From positions 124,001 through 188,000 of the forward strand of contig NZ_JACIEP010000003.1 in the NCBI RefSeq assembly GCF_014196915.1: a stretch of 64,000 nucleotides of DNA, in the 5' to 3' direction. This DNA comes from Dysgonomonas hofstadii. GTDB lineage: Bacteria; Bacteroidota; Bacteroidia; Bacteroidales; Dysgonomonadaceae. A program made the translations under genes and the position numbers. The notes under the pieces were generated by a model, which was not told where the DNA came from, did not search any database, and worked only from the letters and a program-made list of their open reading frames with translations. Position 1 is the stretch's first letter, and the number at the start of each line of letters is the position of its first letter. Below are positions 34,423 to 43,332 of the stretch, piece after piece.

Positions 34423-35762
34423 TGATAGAAAAACAATATATAGACATATTTCACCAATACAGAGATACTATAGACAGTAAGTCTGCTGCGGGGATGAATA
34501 GTCTTCGGGATAAATCATTCGAAGCTTTTCAGAAACAAGGCTTTCCTACCAAAAGAATGGAGGATTACCTATATCTGGATGTGGCCGCAGAATTTCTACC
34601 CGATTATGCACTGAATATACACAGGGTACCATTCAAGGGCAATCCTTATGTGGCTTTCAGATGTGAGATACCAAACCTTACAACGAATTTATATTTCGTA
34701 CTAAATGATCTGTTTCACAAAGAGCATCAACCACGGGTTGAATATCCGAAAGGTGTGTTTGTGGGCGGTATGAAGGATTTTGCAGAACAGAATCCTGAGG
34801 TGTTTACGAAATATTACGGGCACATAGCCGATGTGAATAATAATGGTATTGTGGCATTTAACACCATGTTTGCACAGGATGGTTTTGTTATCTATGTGCC
34901 AAAAGGTGTGATTGTAGAGAAACCTATACAGTTGATCAATATACTGAAAAGTGAGTTTAACTACCTGGTGAATCGTCGTGTGATGATCATTGCTGAAGAC
35001 GATGCACAGGTAAAACTACTGATATGTGACCATACGGTTGACGAATCCCAGTTCCTTGCTACACAGGTTACTGAAATATTTGCCGGCAGGAATGCTGTTG
35101 TTGATTATTACGATCTGGAAGAAAACTCTGATAAAGTGACACGTCTCACCAATACGTTTGTCAATCAACAGGAAAGCTCAAATGTGTTGGTAAATAATAT
35201 GACATTTAATACAGGGGTAAGCCGTAATAATTATGTTGTTAAACTGAATGGGGAGCACGCCGAAGCCTATGTGTGCGGTATGGTGATCGCCGACAGGCAT
35301 CAGTATGTCGATAACTTCGCATTCCTTGATCATCTTATGCCACATTGCACAAGCACGCAGCTTTTTAAATATGTGTTACAGGATGAAGCTACAGGCTCTT
35401 TCTGCGGACGTATCAGGGTAGAAAAAGATGCACAGAAAACAATGGCCTATCAGTCGAACAACAACCTGTGTATTGCTCCGACGACCCATATGTATTCAAA
35501 ACCGCAGCTCGAGATATATGCCGATGATGTGAAATGTTCGCACGGGCTTACAACAGGTCAGTTGGATGAAGATGCTTTGTTCTATCTGCGCTCGCGTGGT
35601 ATTCCTAAAGAAACTGCTCGCCTGATGCTTATGCAGGCTTTTGCTGCAGGGGTATTGGAGCATGTGCGTATCGACCGCCTGAAGGACCGCCTGCTTGATC
35701 TTGTGGAGAAGCGTTTCAAAGGGGAGAGCGCCCGTTGCGGGAATTGTGCTGTTTGTAAATAA
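34422..35762 (+). CDS. sufD: Fe-S cluster assembly protein SufD
   Basis: SufD pairs with SufB in the SUF scaffold. The 446-residue protein has a beta-helix core with VYVPKGVIVEKPIQLINI, YYDLEENSDKVTRLTNTFVNQQ and the C-terminal family motif CSHGLTTGQLDEDALFYLRSRGIPKETARLMLMQAFAAGVLE. The form HGxTxGQLDEDALFYLRSRG separates SufD from SufB, which has a HEATVGxIxEExLFYL pattern. The last residues ARCGNCAVCK carry three closely spaced cysteines that could bind metal or cluster. It overlaps sufC by one base. Confidence 0.95.
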   Translation: MIEKQYIDIFHQYRDTIDSKSAAGMNSLRDKSFEAFQKQGFPTKRMEDYLYLDVAAEFLPDYALNIHRVPFKGNPYVAFRCEIPNLTTNLYFVLNDLFHKEHQPRVEYPKGVFVGGMKDFAEQNPEVFTKYYGHIADVNNNGIVAFNTMFAQDGFVIYVPKGVIVEKPIQLINILKSEFNYLVNRRVMIIAEDDAQVKLLICDHTVDESQFLATQVTEIFAGRNAVVDYYDLEENSDKVTRLTNTFVNQQESSNVLVNNMTFNTGVSRNNYVVKLNGEHAEAYVCGMVIADRHQYVDNFAFLDHLMPHCTSTQLFKYVLQDEATGSFCGRIRVEKDAQKTMAYQSNNNLCIAPTTHMYSKPQLEIYADDVKCSHGLTTGQLDEDALFYLRSRGIPKETARLMLMQAFAAGVLEHVRIDRLKDRLLDLVEKRFKGESARCGNCAVCK

Positions 35763-35839
35763 ATATAGATACGAGGTACGAGATACAAGATACTTTTTTT
35801 AACTTGTTTACTCGTATCTTAGTTTACTTGTCAACTATT
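35763..35839. repeat. Short repeat-rich spacer between sufD and sufS
   Basis: This 77-base spacer contains degenerate tandem GATACGAG/TACGAGATA units, and the inverted copies GATACGAG (35767-35774) and CTCGTATC (35811-35818) can form a hairpin before sufS. A 12-residue upstream extension of the sufS frame (from 35804) falls inside this repeat, which argues against that start. Confidence 0.6.
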
Positions 35840-37054
35840 ATGATTGATATAGAAAAAATAAGAGCTGATTTTCCAATACTTTCTACCACTGTTTATGGAA
35901 AACCATTAGTTTACCTTGATAACGGTGCAACTACGCAAAAGCCTAAAATTGTAGTGGAAACACTGGAAAAAATATATTACACCACGAATGCTAATGTGCA
36001 TCGTGGTGTACATCATTTAAGCCAGCAGGCTACAGATCTGGCCGAGGAAGCACGGTTAGAGGTTCAGCAGTTTATAAATGCGAAGCATAGCAAAGAGGTT
36101 ATTTTTACAAAAGGAACTACCGAATCCATTAATCTGGTAGCGCATAGTTTTTGTCAGCAATATTGCGAAGAAGGGGATGAGATAATCATTTCCGAGATGG
36201 AACATCACGCCAATATCGTATCGTGGCAATTACAAGAGACTATCAGGGGAATTAAACTCAGAGTGATTCCCATCAATGAAAAAGGAGAATTGAAACTTGA
36301 TCAGTTCGAGCAGATGATTTCGTCAAGGACTAAATTGGTTTCAATTATGCATGTTTCTAATGTATTGGGTACTATAAATCCGGTAGAAAAAATCATTGAT
36401 ATTGCCCATTCCCACAATATTCCTGTATTACTTGATGCTGCGCAATCGGTTCAACATATCGAAATAGATGTGCAGAAGCTTGACTGCGATTTCCTCGTTT
36501 TCTCCGGCCATAAAATATACGGGCCAAACGGGGTAGGGGTGCTTTACGGAAAAGAAGAATGGCTCAACCGGATGCCACCTTATCAGGGAGGTGGTGAAAT
36601 GATCAGCCAGGTGTCGTTTAATAAGACTACGTTCAATGAGTTGCCTTTCAAATTCGAAGCCGGTACACCCGACTATCCGGCCGTGATAGCATTGGCCGAA
36701 GCAATAAAATATGTAAAAAATATTGGTCTCCACTCAATAAAAGTGTATGAAGATCAGTTATTACAATATTGTACTGATGAATTAATGAAAATAGAAGATG
36801 TCCGTATATTTGGCACTTCGGATAATAAGAGCAGTGTAATCTCGTTTCTTATTGGAGATATTCATCATTACGATATGGGAATGCTGCTCGACAAAATGGG
36901 CATAGCTGTCCGCACAGGGCATCACTGCGCCCAGCCGCTGATGGAGGTTTTGGGTGTAGAGGGCACGGTAAGGGCTTCGCTGGCATTCTATAATACGGGA
37001 GAAGAGATTGACAGGTTTATTGAAAGTGTGAAACGGGTTGTAAATATGTTCTGA
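35840..37054 (+). CDS. sufS: Cysteine desulfurase SufS
   Basis: SufS is a pyridoxal-phosphate enzyme that takes sulfur from cysteine for Fe-S cluster assembly. I start it at the ATG at 35840 (404 residues; MIDIEKIRADFPIL), because the longer frame runs into a repeat. Motifs: YLDNGATTQKP at the N-terminus, EMEHHANIVSWQ, DAAQSVQHIEIDVQKLDCDFLVFSGHKIYGPNGVGVLYG with the PLP Lys, and RTGHHCAQPLMEVLGVEGTVRASLAFYNT with the active-site Cys. This group II arrangement normally works with a SufE or SufU partner, which is not seen nearby. It ends the sufC-sufD-sufS operon. Confidence 0.97.
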   Translation: MIDIEKIRADFPILSTTVYGKPLVYLDNGATTQKPKIVVETLEKIYYTTNANVHRGVHHLSQQATDLAEEARLEVQQFINAKHSKEVIFTKGTTESINLVAHSFCQQYCEEGDEIIISEMEHHANIVSWQLQETIRGIKLRVIPINEKGELKLDQFEQMISSRTKLVSIMHVSNVLGTINPVEKIIDIAHSHNIPVLLDAAQSVQHIEIDVQKLDCDFLVFSGHKIYGPNGVGVLYGKEEWLNRMPPYQGGGEMISQVSFNKTTFNELPFKFEAGTPDYPAVIALAEAIKYVKNIGLHSIKVYEDQLLQYCTDELMKIEDVRIFGTSDNKSSVISFLIGDIHHYDMGMLLDKMGIAVRTGHHCAQPLMEVLGVEGTVRASLAFYNTGEEIDRFIESVKRVVNMF

Positions 37055-37122
37055 TAATCCGGTTAAATCTCTCAAAAAAACATAATTGTAAAAGTTTATT
37101 TTCAAATTATAAAAGCTTTGTG

Positions 37123-37130
37123 TAAATTTG
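37123..37130 (+). promoter_or_regulatory. -7 promoter element of the bamD-rpoZ group
   Basis: TAAATTTG matches TAnnTTTG, 20 bases before the BamD ATG at 37151. The short leader and lack of a TTTG at -33 are the only reservations. Confidence 0.6.
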
Positions 37131-37150
37131 CAAACTAATTTTTGAGTAGA

Positions 37151-38002
37151 ATGAAGATTAAAATTCTGTGTACTTTATTTTTGGCTGTGTTATTAGCTTC
37201 GTGTGGCGAATATAATAAAATACTGAAAAGCCGCGATGCTGAACTGAAATATACATACGCCAAAAAATATTTCGATGAAAAAAAATATAGTAGGACATCC
37301 ACTTTGCTGGAAGAAATATTAACTGCATACACAGGATCTGCCAAAGAACAGGAGATTTTATTCCTGTTGGCCCAGTCTTATTTCTATAACAAAGATTACA
37401 CTACGGCAACTCAGTACTATACGCGCTATTATAACAAATTCCCGAAAGGAGATTACACCGAACTGGCCCGATACAATGCAGCCTACGGTTTGTATCTCGA
37501 TTCGCCTGATGCCCGTCTCGACCAGACAAGTACAATTAAGGCAATTCAGGAGTTTCAGAGTTTTCTGGAATATTTTCCTCAGAGCGAAAGAGCACCCGAA
37601 GCCCAGGATCTGATGTTTAAATTGCAAGAGAAACTGGCGTATAAAGAGTTCCTCGCTGCCCGTTTATATTATAATCTGGGATTGTATATGGGTAATAATT
37701 ACGAAGCGTGTATTGTTACAAGTCACGAAGCATTAAAGAATTATCCGTTTTCTGCTTTTTCAGAAGAGTTTCAGATCCTTATTGTAAGAGCCCGTTACGA
37801 ACTGGCATATTACAGTGTAGAAGAGAAGAAACCTACGCGTTACCGTGATTTGCTGGATGAGCATTTCAATTACAGGAATATGTTCCCTAATGGTAAATAT
37901 TTGAAAGAGTCGGAGCGGTATTATCGTCAGGCGCTGAAAGCTTTGGGACAGGAAGTAGATCAGGTGACCAATGAGGCTGTTCAACAGGAAATGAATAATT
38001 AA
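37151..38002 (+). CDS. bamD: Outer membrane assembly lipoprotein BamD
   Basis: BamD is the essential TPR lipoprotein of the BAM complex that inserts beta-barrel proteins into the outer membrane. I use the ATG at 37151 (283 residues); the frame upstream has only a TTG. MKIKILCTLFLAVLLASCGEYNKILKS is a lipoprotein signal with the lipobox LASC. Five TPR-like repeats follow: DAELKYTYAKKYFDEKKYSRTSTLLEEIL, AKEQEILFLLAQSYFYNKDYTTATQYYTRYYNKFP and later ones ending in YLKESERYYRQALKAL. It is followed by rpoZ and a DUF4293 gene, an order I recall as common in Bacteroidales. Confidence 0.93.
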   Translation: MKIKILCTLFLAVLLASCGEYNKILKSRDAELKYTYAKKYFDEKKYSRTSTLLEEILTAYTGSAKEQEILFLLAQSYFYNKDYTTATQYYTRYYNKFPKGDYTELARYNAAYGLYLDSPDARLDQTSTIKAIQEFQSFLEYFPQSERAPEAQDLMFKLQEKLAYKEFLAARLYYNLGLYMGNNYEACIVTSHEALKNYPFSAFSEEFQILIVRARYELAYYSVEEKKPTRYRDLLDEHFNYRNMFPNGKYLKESERYYRQALKALGQEVDQVTNEAVQQEMNN

Positions 38003-38041
38003 AAGACTAGTATAAAACATTAAAATAATTTTTTAGAATAT

Positions 38042-38374
38042 ATGGATTACAGAAAGTCGAATGCAGCAAACAACACAGTTACAAGAGATATGATGTCCCT
38101 GTCGGAAGATACGGGTAATGTATATGAAACTGTGAGAATCATAGGGAAACGTGCTAATCAGATATCTGTGGAAATGAAACAGGATCTGGACAAGAAGCTG
38201 CAGGAATTTGCATCATATAACGATAACCTTGAAGAAGTTTTCGAAAACAGAGAACAAATCGAAATTTCACGTTATTATGAAAAGTTGCCGAAAGCGACAC
38301 TGATAGCAGCACAGGAATATACAGAAGGTAAACTTTATTACAGAAATCCAAATAAGGATAAAGATAACTTCTAA
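38042..38374 (+). CDS. rpoZ: RNA polymerase omega subunit (Bacteroidetes type)
   Basis: A small 110-residue subunit that helps assemble the beta-prime subunit of RNA polymerase. The core reads GNVYETVRIIGKRANQISVEMKQDLDKKLQEFA, where RIIGKRANQI matches the conserved omega motif, with a Bacteroidetes-specific acidic C-terminal half (EVFENREQIEISRYYEKLPKATLIAAQEY). It lies 39 bases after bamD and is probably in the same transcript. Confidence 0.9.
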   Translation: MDYRKSNAANNTVTRDMMSLSEDTGNVYETVRIIGKRANQISVEMKQDLDKKLQEFASYNDNLEEVFENREQIEISRYYEKLPKATLIAAQEYTEGKLYYRNPNKDKDNF

Positions 38375-38470
38375 GGCCACCAGACCTTTTTATCCTTTCT
38401 TAAGCATAATGACCAGCATTAATTATGATTCAGAAACGGATCATTAAATGTTCTTATTTCTAAAAAGCTG

Positions 38471-38923
38471 ATGATACAACGCATACAGACGATCTTTCTA
38501 TTACTGACTGCTATATTGATGGGAGTTACTATTATTTGCCCGTTACTGGGGATTGATGATGGAAGCAAGTTTATACAGTCTTTCCATTCTTATGGGATAG
38601 GAGTATTTGGCAGTGGTTGTCATACATGGGGCGTACTCACCTTTGCTGTGTTAGGTACTCTATTGCCACTGATTAATATCTTCCTTTACAAAAAAAGAAA
38701 ACTGCAAGCGAATATAGGTTTACTTACAGCATTATGTATTATTATATTTTATGTGACATTTGCTGTATATCTCAATGCATTTCTGGGAAAGATGGATGAA
38801 TATATAATACAGGTGCAGGTTGGTATCATATTACCGGTTATAGCTCTTATATTTGACCTGTTAGCAGTATCTAAAATTAAGAAAGACGAAAAACTGGTAA
38901 AATCGTTAGACCGTATACGTTGA
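38471..38923 (+). CDS. DUF4293 membrane protein
   Basis: A 150-residue protein with four hydrophobic segments, at about residues 8-25, 52-72, 80-103 and 113-133. It matches the DUF4293 family by MIQRIQTIFLLLTAILMGVTIICPL and the conserved gene position after bamD and rpoZ. The short C-terminus is charged (SKIKKDEKLVKSLDRIR). Function unknown. A terminator follows immediately. Confidence 0.87.
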   Translation: MIQRIQTIFLLLTAILMGVTIICPLLGIDDGSKFIQSFHSYGIGVFGSGCHTWGVLTFAVLGTLLPLINIFLYKKRKLQANIGLLTALCIIIFYVTFAVYLNAFLGKMDEYIIQVQVGIILPVIALIFDLLAVSKIKKDEKLVKSLDRIR

Positions 38924-39249
38924 CAAATATCGTAAAATATATAAAGAAGCTGGATCGTGAATACAATCCGGCTTCTTTTTTGCATTATATTTGTTATTCG
39001 TATAGAGGTTTTATGTTTTGCAGACATCTTTATCTATGTAGGAAAGGAGTTCTATATTGTAAATTATAAGTTTGAATTATGAATAAAGGATGTAAAATAT
39101 GTCAGGTTTGCTTCACCTACGCTTCAGCGATTTTCAATTAGACCCTTACAAACCAATTAAAAAATGAAATATGTGTCAACTTTGTCAACTTTTAACAATA
39201 CTTTCAGGCTTTACTGATTGTCGACAGTTGACCTATAACTGAAAATATT
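38924..39249. other. Intergenic region before the receiver/ATP-grasp gene
   Basis: This 326-base gap begins with a terminator (38945-38981). Further on, GTCAAC occurs twice, nine bases apart (39175-39180, 39184-39189), and as the inverted form GTTGAC at 39227-39232 with GTCGAC beside it (39220-39225). The run CAACTTTG between the repeats is one base short of the -7 consensus. I read this as a candidate regulated promoter, weakly supported. No coding frame is seen. Confidence 0.5.
38945..38981 (+). terminator. Terminator after the DUF4293 gene
   Basis: AGAAGCTGGAT (38945-38955) pairs with ATCCGGCTTCT (38966-38976) with one G-U pair, followed by TTTTT. It begins 22 bases after the stop codon. 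Confidence 0.88.
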
Positions 39250-42207
39250 ATGGAAAAAATACCTGATATAAAAGCGTTTAGGTTCAAGGATACATCGTTT
39301 GCCGATCTGATGGCTAAACGAATTTTTAATGTATTGCTGATAGCGACAAAGTACGATTCTTTCATGCTCGAGGATGATGGGCGTATCGATGAACAGATAT
39401 TTAATGAATATACGTCCCTCAATCTGAGTTATCCTCCCCGCTTTGTACAGGTTGTTTCAGAAGAAGAAGCCTTGAGAGAACTAGAGGATAATCACTATGA
39501 ACTGATCATCCAAATGCCCAATATGGATGAAACGGATATGTTTGCTACGGCAAAGCACTTAAAAGAAAAATATCCTGATATTCCGTTTGTAGTATTGACC
39601 CCATTTTCGAGAGAGGTGACAAAGAGGCTTTCGCAGGAAAACCTTTCCGGGGTAGATTATGTGTTTAGCTGGCTTGGCAATCCCGACTTGTTGTTAGCTA
39701 TAATAAAGCTAATAGAGGATGCTATGAATGTGGAACACGATACAGAAAGTGTAGGGGTGCAAATTATATTGCTGATCGAAGATTCTGTGCGTTTCTACTC
39801 GTCGGCGCTTCCTACATTATTTAAAATTGTGATGGAAGAATCGAAGGAATTTTCGAAAGAAGCCTTAAACGAACACCAGCAGAAGCTTCGTATGCGTGGA
39901 CGGCCTAAAATTATGTTAGCCCGCACATATGAAGAAGCTGTTAATATTTATACCCGGTATTATAACAATATATTAGGCGTTGTAACCGATATGAGCTATA
40001 CACACAAAGGGATAAAGGATAAATTGGCCGGTTATCATTTTGCCAAATGGGTGAGAGAGCGAAGGCGGTTTGTTCCTATTGTATTCACTTCATCGGAAAA
40101 ATCGAACGAAATATATGCTGAAGAGCTGAATAGTAACTTTATAGATAAAAATTCGAAGAGTTTTCCAAGAGACCTGAAAAAGCAGGTCGTTAACAATTTC
40201 GGATTCGGAGACTTTATTATTATAGATCCGGAGACGAATGAAGAGGTTATGCGTATCAGGAATCTGAAAGATTTGCAGAAAAATATTTTTTCAATTCCTG
40301 ACAATTCTCTTGCATATCATTTATCAAACGACCATTTTTCCCGCTTTTTCTACTCCCGTGCGATGTTTTCTGTTGCCGGGTGGCTGAAAAGGATAAGTGT
40401 ATCTGAATATACAAGTATGGAGGAGGCACGGCAGCTTATTTACGATATGATCATCAAATACCGTAAGGTAAAAAACTCGGGTGTGGTGGCTATCTTTGAT
40501 AAAGACCGCTTCGATGAATTCTCTAATTTTGCCCGTATGGGAGATGGTTCTATCGGTGGAAAAGGCCGCAGTATCGCCTTTATGGATAATATTGTGAAGG
40601 AACACCTGGAATTAAATGAAGATGTCAATATCCCGGTGAAAATACCCCGTACAGTGGTTCTTTGTACAGATATTTTCGATGAATTCATGGAAACAAACGA
40701 TCTGTATCCTATTGCTCTGTCTGACCGTCCGGATGATGAGATATTACGTTATTTCCTTAAAGCCGGGTTGCCGGATCGCCTCATTGAAGACTTTATGGCT
40801 TTTCTGGAAACAATAAAGGCTCCGATGGCAGTGCGGTCGTCAAGCCTATTGGAAGATTCTCATTATCAGCCTTTTGCTGGTGTATATTCGACCTATATGA
40901 TACCTCTTTTAGAGGATAAATATCAGATGCTGGAACTTTTGAGCAAAGCGATAAAGGCTGTCTATGCTTCTGTTTTTTACAGAGACAGTAAGGCATATAT
41001 GACAGCTACCCAAAATCTTATTGATCAGGAAAAGATGGCAATCGTATTACAGGAGGCTGTAGGCTCTGTATATGGAGATCGTTTCTATCCGACTATTTCG
41101 GGTGTGGCCCGATCTCTTAACTTCTATCCTGTAGGAAATGAGAAACCGGAAGAAGGCATTGCCAATATTGTATTAGGGCTGGGAAAATATATTGTGGAGG
41201 GTGGGGTGAACCTGCGTTTTTCTCCGGCTCACCCGCATAATATTGTACAACTTAGCACTGTCGATCTGGCATTACGGGATACACAACGTTATTTTTATGC
41301 ATTGGATTTGAAAAGTCCTGATAAAGAATTTACTACCAATGATGGTTTCAATCTACTGAAACTTACAATCAAAGATGCGGAGAAAGATAATTCGATTCGT
41401 TATATATCATCTACATATGATCCTGTAGATCAGGTAATATATGACGGATATTATGATAGTGGGCGGAAAATTCTATCTTTTGTGAATGTATTACAACACA
41501 ATGTTTTTCCGTTAGCTGAAATTCTTCAGCAAATACTGAAAATAGGGCAGGAAGAGATGGGGCGTGCCGTGGAAATTGAATTTGCGGCAGACTTGAAGGA
41601 TAAAGGAGAAGGTAATTTCTATTTATTACAGATACGTCCGATCGTTCAGAATAAGGAATTACAGATAGAGGATTTATCCCGTATAAAACCTGAACAGGAA
41701 ATACTTCATTCCAACAGTGCTTTGGGACATGGTGTCTTTAGCGAGGTGTATGATATCGTATATGTGAAAACCAGGGACTTTAATGCGGCAAACAATAACA
41801 AAATAGCATCGGAGATAGATTTAATTAATGCCGCATTTCTTGAACAGGAGAAGAACTATGTGCTTGTCGGTCCGGGAAGATGGGGGAGTAGCGACCCGTG
41901 GCTGGGCATTCCGGTGAAATGGTCCCAGATATCAAATGCGCAGGTTCTTGTAGAATTAACACTTAATAATTATAAAATAGAGCCGAGTCAGGGAACTCAT
42001 TTCTTTCAGAATCTGACATCTTTTGGCGTCGGCTATTTTTCCATAAATCCATATGTATCGGGGGAAGGGCTTTTCGATGAAGATTATTTGAACAGTCAAC
42101 CTGCGATTACAGAAACGGAATATGTACGCCATGTCCGTTTCGAGAAACCGATTGTAATAAAAATCAATGGAAAGACAAACACCGGAATTGTATTGAAGCC
42201 GGAATAG
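39250..42207 (+). CDS. Tandem receiver-like protein with PEP/pyruvate-binding ATP-grasp domain
   Basis: A 985-residue cytoplasmic protein whose product I know only as a PPDK_N-domain protein of Bacteroidetes. Residues about 27-155 look like a receiver domain with the phospho-Asp position lost (ELIIQMPNMDETDMF). Residues about 173-300 look like a second, more complete one: LLIEDS acidic pair, VVTDMSY candidate phospho-Asp, VFTSSE and a later Lys. From about residue 430 to 800 comes the PEP synthase/pyruvate phosphate dikinase nucleotide-binding domain: GGKGRSIAFM, AVRSSSLLEDSHYQPFAGVYSTYM, and LLQIRPIV. The central phosphohistidine domain and the PEP-binding barrel are absent. The end has GPGRWGSSDPWLGIPVKW of unknown role. 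A signalling or regulatory phosphotransfer role is inferred. Confidence 0.82.
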   Translation: MEKIPDIKAFRFKDTSFADLMAKRIFNVLLIATKYDSFMLEDDGRIDEQIFNEYTSLNLSYPPRFVQVVSEEEALRELEDNHYELIIQMPNMDETDMFATAKHLKEKYPDIPFVVLTPFSREVTKRLSQENLSGVDYVFSWLGNPDLLLAIIKLIEDAMNVEHDTESVGVQIILLIEDSVRFYSSALPTLFKIVMEESKEFSKEALNEHQQKLRMRGRPKIMLARTYEEAVNIYTRYYNNILGVVTDMSYTHKGIKDKLAGYHFAKWVRERRRFVPIVFTSSEKSNEIYAEELNSNFIDKNSKSFPRDLKKQVVNNFGFGDFIIIDPETNEEVMRIRNLKDLQKNIFSIPDNSLAYHLSNDHFSRFFYSRAMFSVAGWLKRISVSEYTSMEEARQLIYDMIIKYRKVKNSGVVAIFDKDRFDEFSNFARMGDGSIGGKGRSIAFMDNIVKEHLELNEDVNIPVKIPRTVVLCTDIFDEFMETNDLYPIALSDRPDDEILRYFLKAGLPDRLIEDFMAFLETIKAPMAVRSSSLLEDSHYQPFAGVYSTYMIPLLEDKYQMLELLSKAIKAVYASVFYRDSKAYMTATQNLIDQEKMAIVLQEAVGSVYGDRFYPTISGVARSLNFYPVGNEKPEEGIANIVLGLGKYIVEGGVNLRFSPAHPHNIVQLSTVDLALRDTQRYFYALDLKSPDKEFTTNDGFNLLKLTIKDAEKDNSIRYISSTYDPVDQVIYDGYYDSGRKILSFVNVLQHNVFPLAEILQQILKIGQEEMGRAVEIEFAADLKDKGEGNFYLLQIRPIVQNKELQIEDLSRIKPEQEILHSNSALGHGVFSEVYDIVYVKTRDFNAANNNKIASEIDLINAAFLEQEKNYVLVGPGRWGSSDPWLGIPVKWSQISNAQVLVELTLNNYKIEPSQGTHFFQNLTSFGVGYFSINPYVSGEGLFDEDYLNSQPAITETEYVRHVRFEKPIVIKINGKTNTGIVLKPE

Positions 42208-42237
42208 GGTGAAAAGTATAAAAACATTGACAAAAAC

Positions 42238-42267
42238 TTGTCTTCTAGATAAAATATTATATCTTTG
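42238..42267 (+). promoter_or_regulatory. Promoter of tRNA-Cys
   Basis: TTG (42238-42240), 19 bases and TATCTTTG (42260-42267) fit the Bacteroidetes consensus. The -7 box lies 18 bases before the tRNA 5' end. Confidence 0.75.
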
Positions 42268-42285
42268 CAATCGCTAACCGAAAAA

Positions 42286-42356
42286 GGTTCCTTGGCCGAG
42301 TGGTTAGGCACCGGTCTGCAAAACCGTTGACGGCGGTTCGAATCCGCCAGGAACCT
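42286..42356 (+). tRNA. tRNA-Cys (GCA anticodon)
   Basis: A 71-base cloverleaf. The acceptor stem GGTTCCT/AGGAACC pairs fully, the D arm is GCC...GGC, the anticodon loop is CTGCAAA with anticodon GCA, and the T arm GGCGG-TTCGAAT-CCGCC is perfect. The discriminator base is T (U73), as expected for cysteine. CCA is not encoded. The outermost pair of the anticodon stem is a C-U mismatch. Confidence 0.96.
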
Positions 42357-42363
42357 CAGAATG

Positions 42364-42415
42364 AAAGCTCAATTGATTGATTGTCAATAGATTATTAATT
42401 AGTTGAGCTTTTTTA
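42364..42415 (+). terminator. Terminator after tRNA-Cys
   Basis: AAAGCTCAATT (42364-42374) pairs with AGTTGAGCTTT (42401-42411), followed by a T-run. The loop is large (26 bases) and itself AT-rich. Confidence 0.75.
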
Positions 42416-42555
42416 TTTAATTAGATTAATTGATTATCTTATTATTAGACACAAACTAAAATCTCTATAAACGCTAATCGAGGCGGATGGGCATGTTTAT
42501 GTTATATAATTAGAAGAAAATCAATAAGATAGTTTTTTTTGATATTTAATCTACC

Positions 42556-43332
42556 ATGGCTGATCCATTGACAAATATTATGAATACAGATTTTGTAAAC
42601 ATAACACCGGAAAACCTTATCGATGAACATTTATGCTGCATTATCTGTAGTAAAAAAACACATCAAGGGATTGAAGCAAAGCGACAATGGCTCTCAGACC
42701 GGCTAGAAGAAGGCCATGTTTTTAGAAAGTTAAATGCAAAAGCTACGGTTTTTATTGAATATGCCCCTCTTGAAACAGCCTGGGTTCCTATAACCGGTGA
42801 TAACTATTATTATGTATATTGCTTATGGGTTTTGGGTAGTTATAAAGGAAAAGGGTATGGGAAATCACTGATGGAGTATTGTTTGGCTGATGCTAAAGAA
42901 AAAGGTAAATCCGGTATTTGTATGCTTGGAGCAAAAAAACAAAAATCCTGGCTTACAGACCAATCATTTGCGAAAAAGTTTGGCTTTGAAGTTGTTGATA
43001 CTACCGATAGCGGATATGAATTGCTTGCCCTTTCTTTTGATGGAACAACGCCAAAATTTGAGCGAAATGTTAAAAATAAAGAAATTAAAAACAAAGAGCT
43101 AACAATCTATTATGATATGCAATGCCCCTATGTCTCTCAAAATGTCGAGCAGATGAAACTGTATTGTGAAATGAATAACGTTCCTGTATCTTTAATTGAA
43201 GTGGATACGCTGCAAAAAGCAAAGGAATTACCTTGTGTTTTCAATAACTGGGCTGTGTTTTATAAAGGAAAATTTGAGACAGTGAATTTGTTGTTAGATA
43301 TTGCCTATTTGGAAAGAATACTCAAAAAATAG
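42556..43332 (+). CDS. GNAT acetyltransferase with C-terminal YoaP domain
   Basis: A 258-residue cytoplasmic protein. The N-terminal part is a GNAT acetyltransferase with acetyl-CoA-binding loop VLGSYKGKGYGKSLMEYCLADAKEKGKSGICML. Residues about 185-258 match the YoaP domain, ending VFNNWAVFYKGKFETVNLLLD. ITPENLIDEHLCCIICSKKTHQGIEAKRQWL is the usual N-terminus of YoaP-like proteins, so translation may really begin at the ATG at 42586 (MNTDFVNITP) instead of 42556. YDMQCPYVSQNVEQMK has a CPYV thioredoxin-like element. Substrate unknown. Confidence 0.88.
   Translation: MADPLTNIMNTDFVNITPENLIDEHLCCIICSKKTHQGIEAKRQWLSDRLEEGHVFRKLNAKATVFIEYAPLETAWVPITGDNYYYVYCLWVLGSYKGKGYGKSLMEYCLADAKEKGKSGICMLGAKKQKSWLTDQSFAKKFGFEVVDTTDSGYELLALSFDGTTPKFERNVKNKEIKNKELTIYYDMQCPYVSQNVEQMKLYCEMNNVPVSLIEVDTLQKAKELPCVFNNWAVFYKGKFETVNLLLDIAYLERILKK

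Noticed and set aside
34422-35762. SufB instead of SufD
   Set aside because: The C-terminal motif HGLTTGQLDEDALFYLRSRG is of the SufD type, and the length (446) is shorter than SufB.
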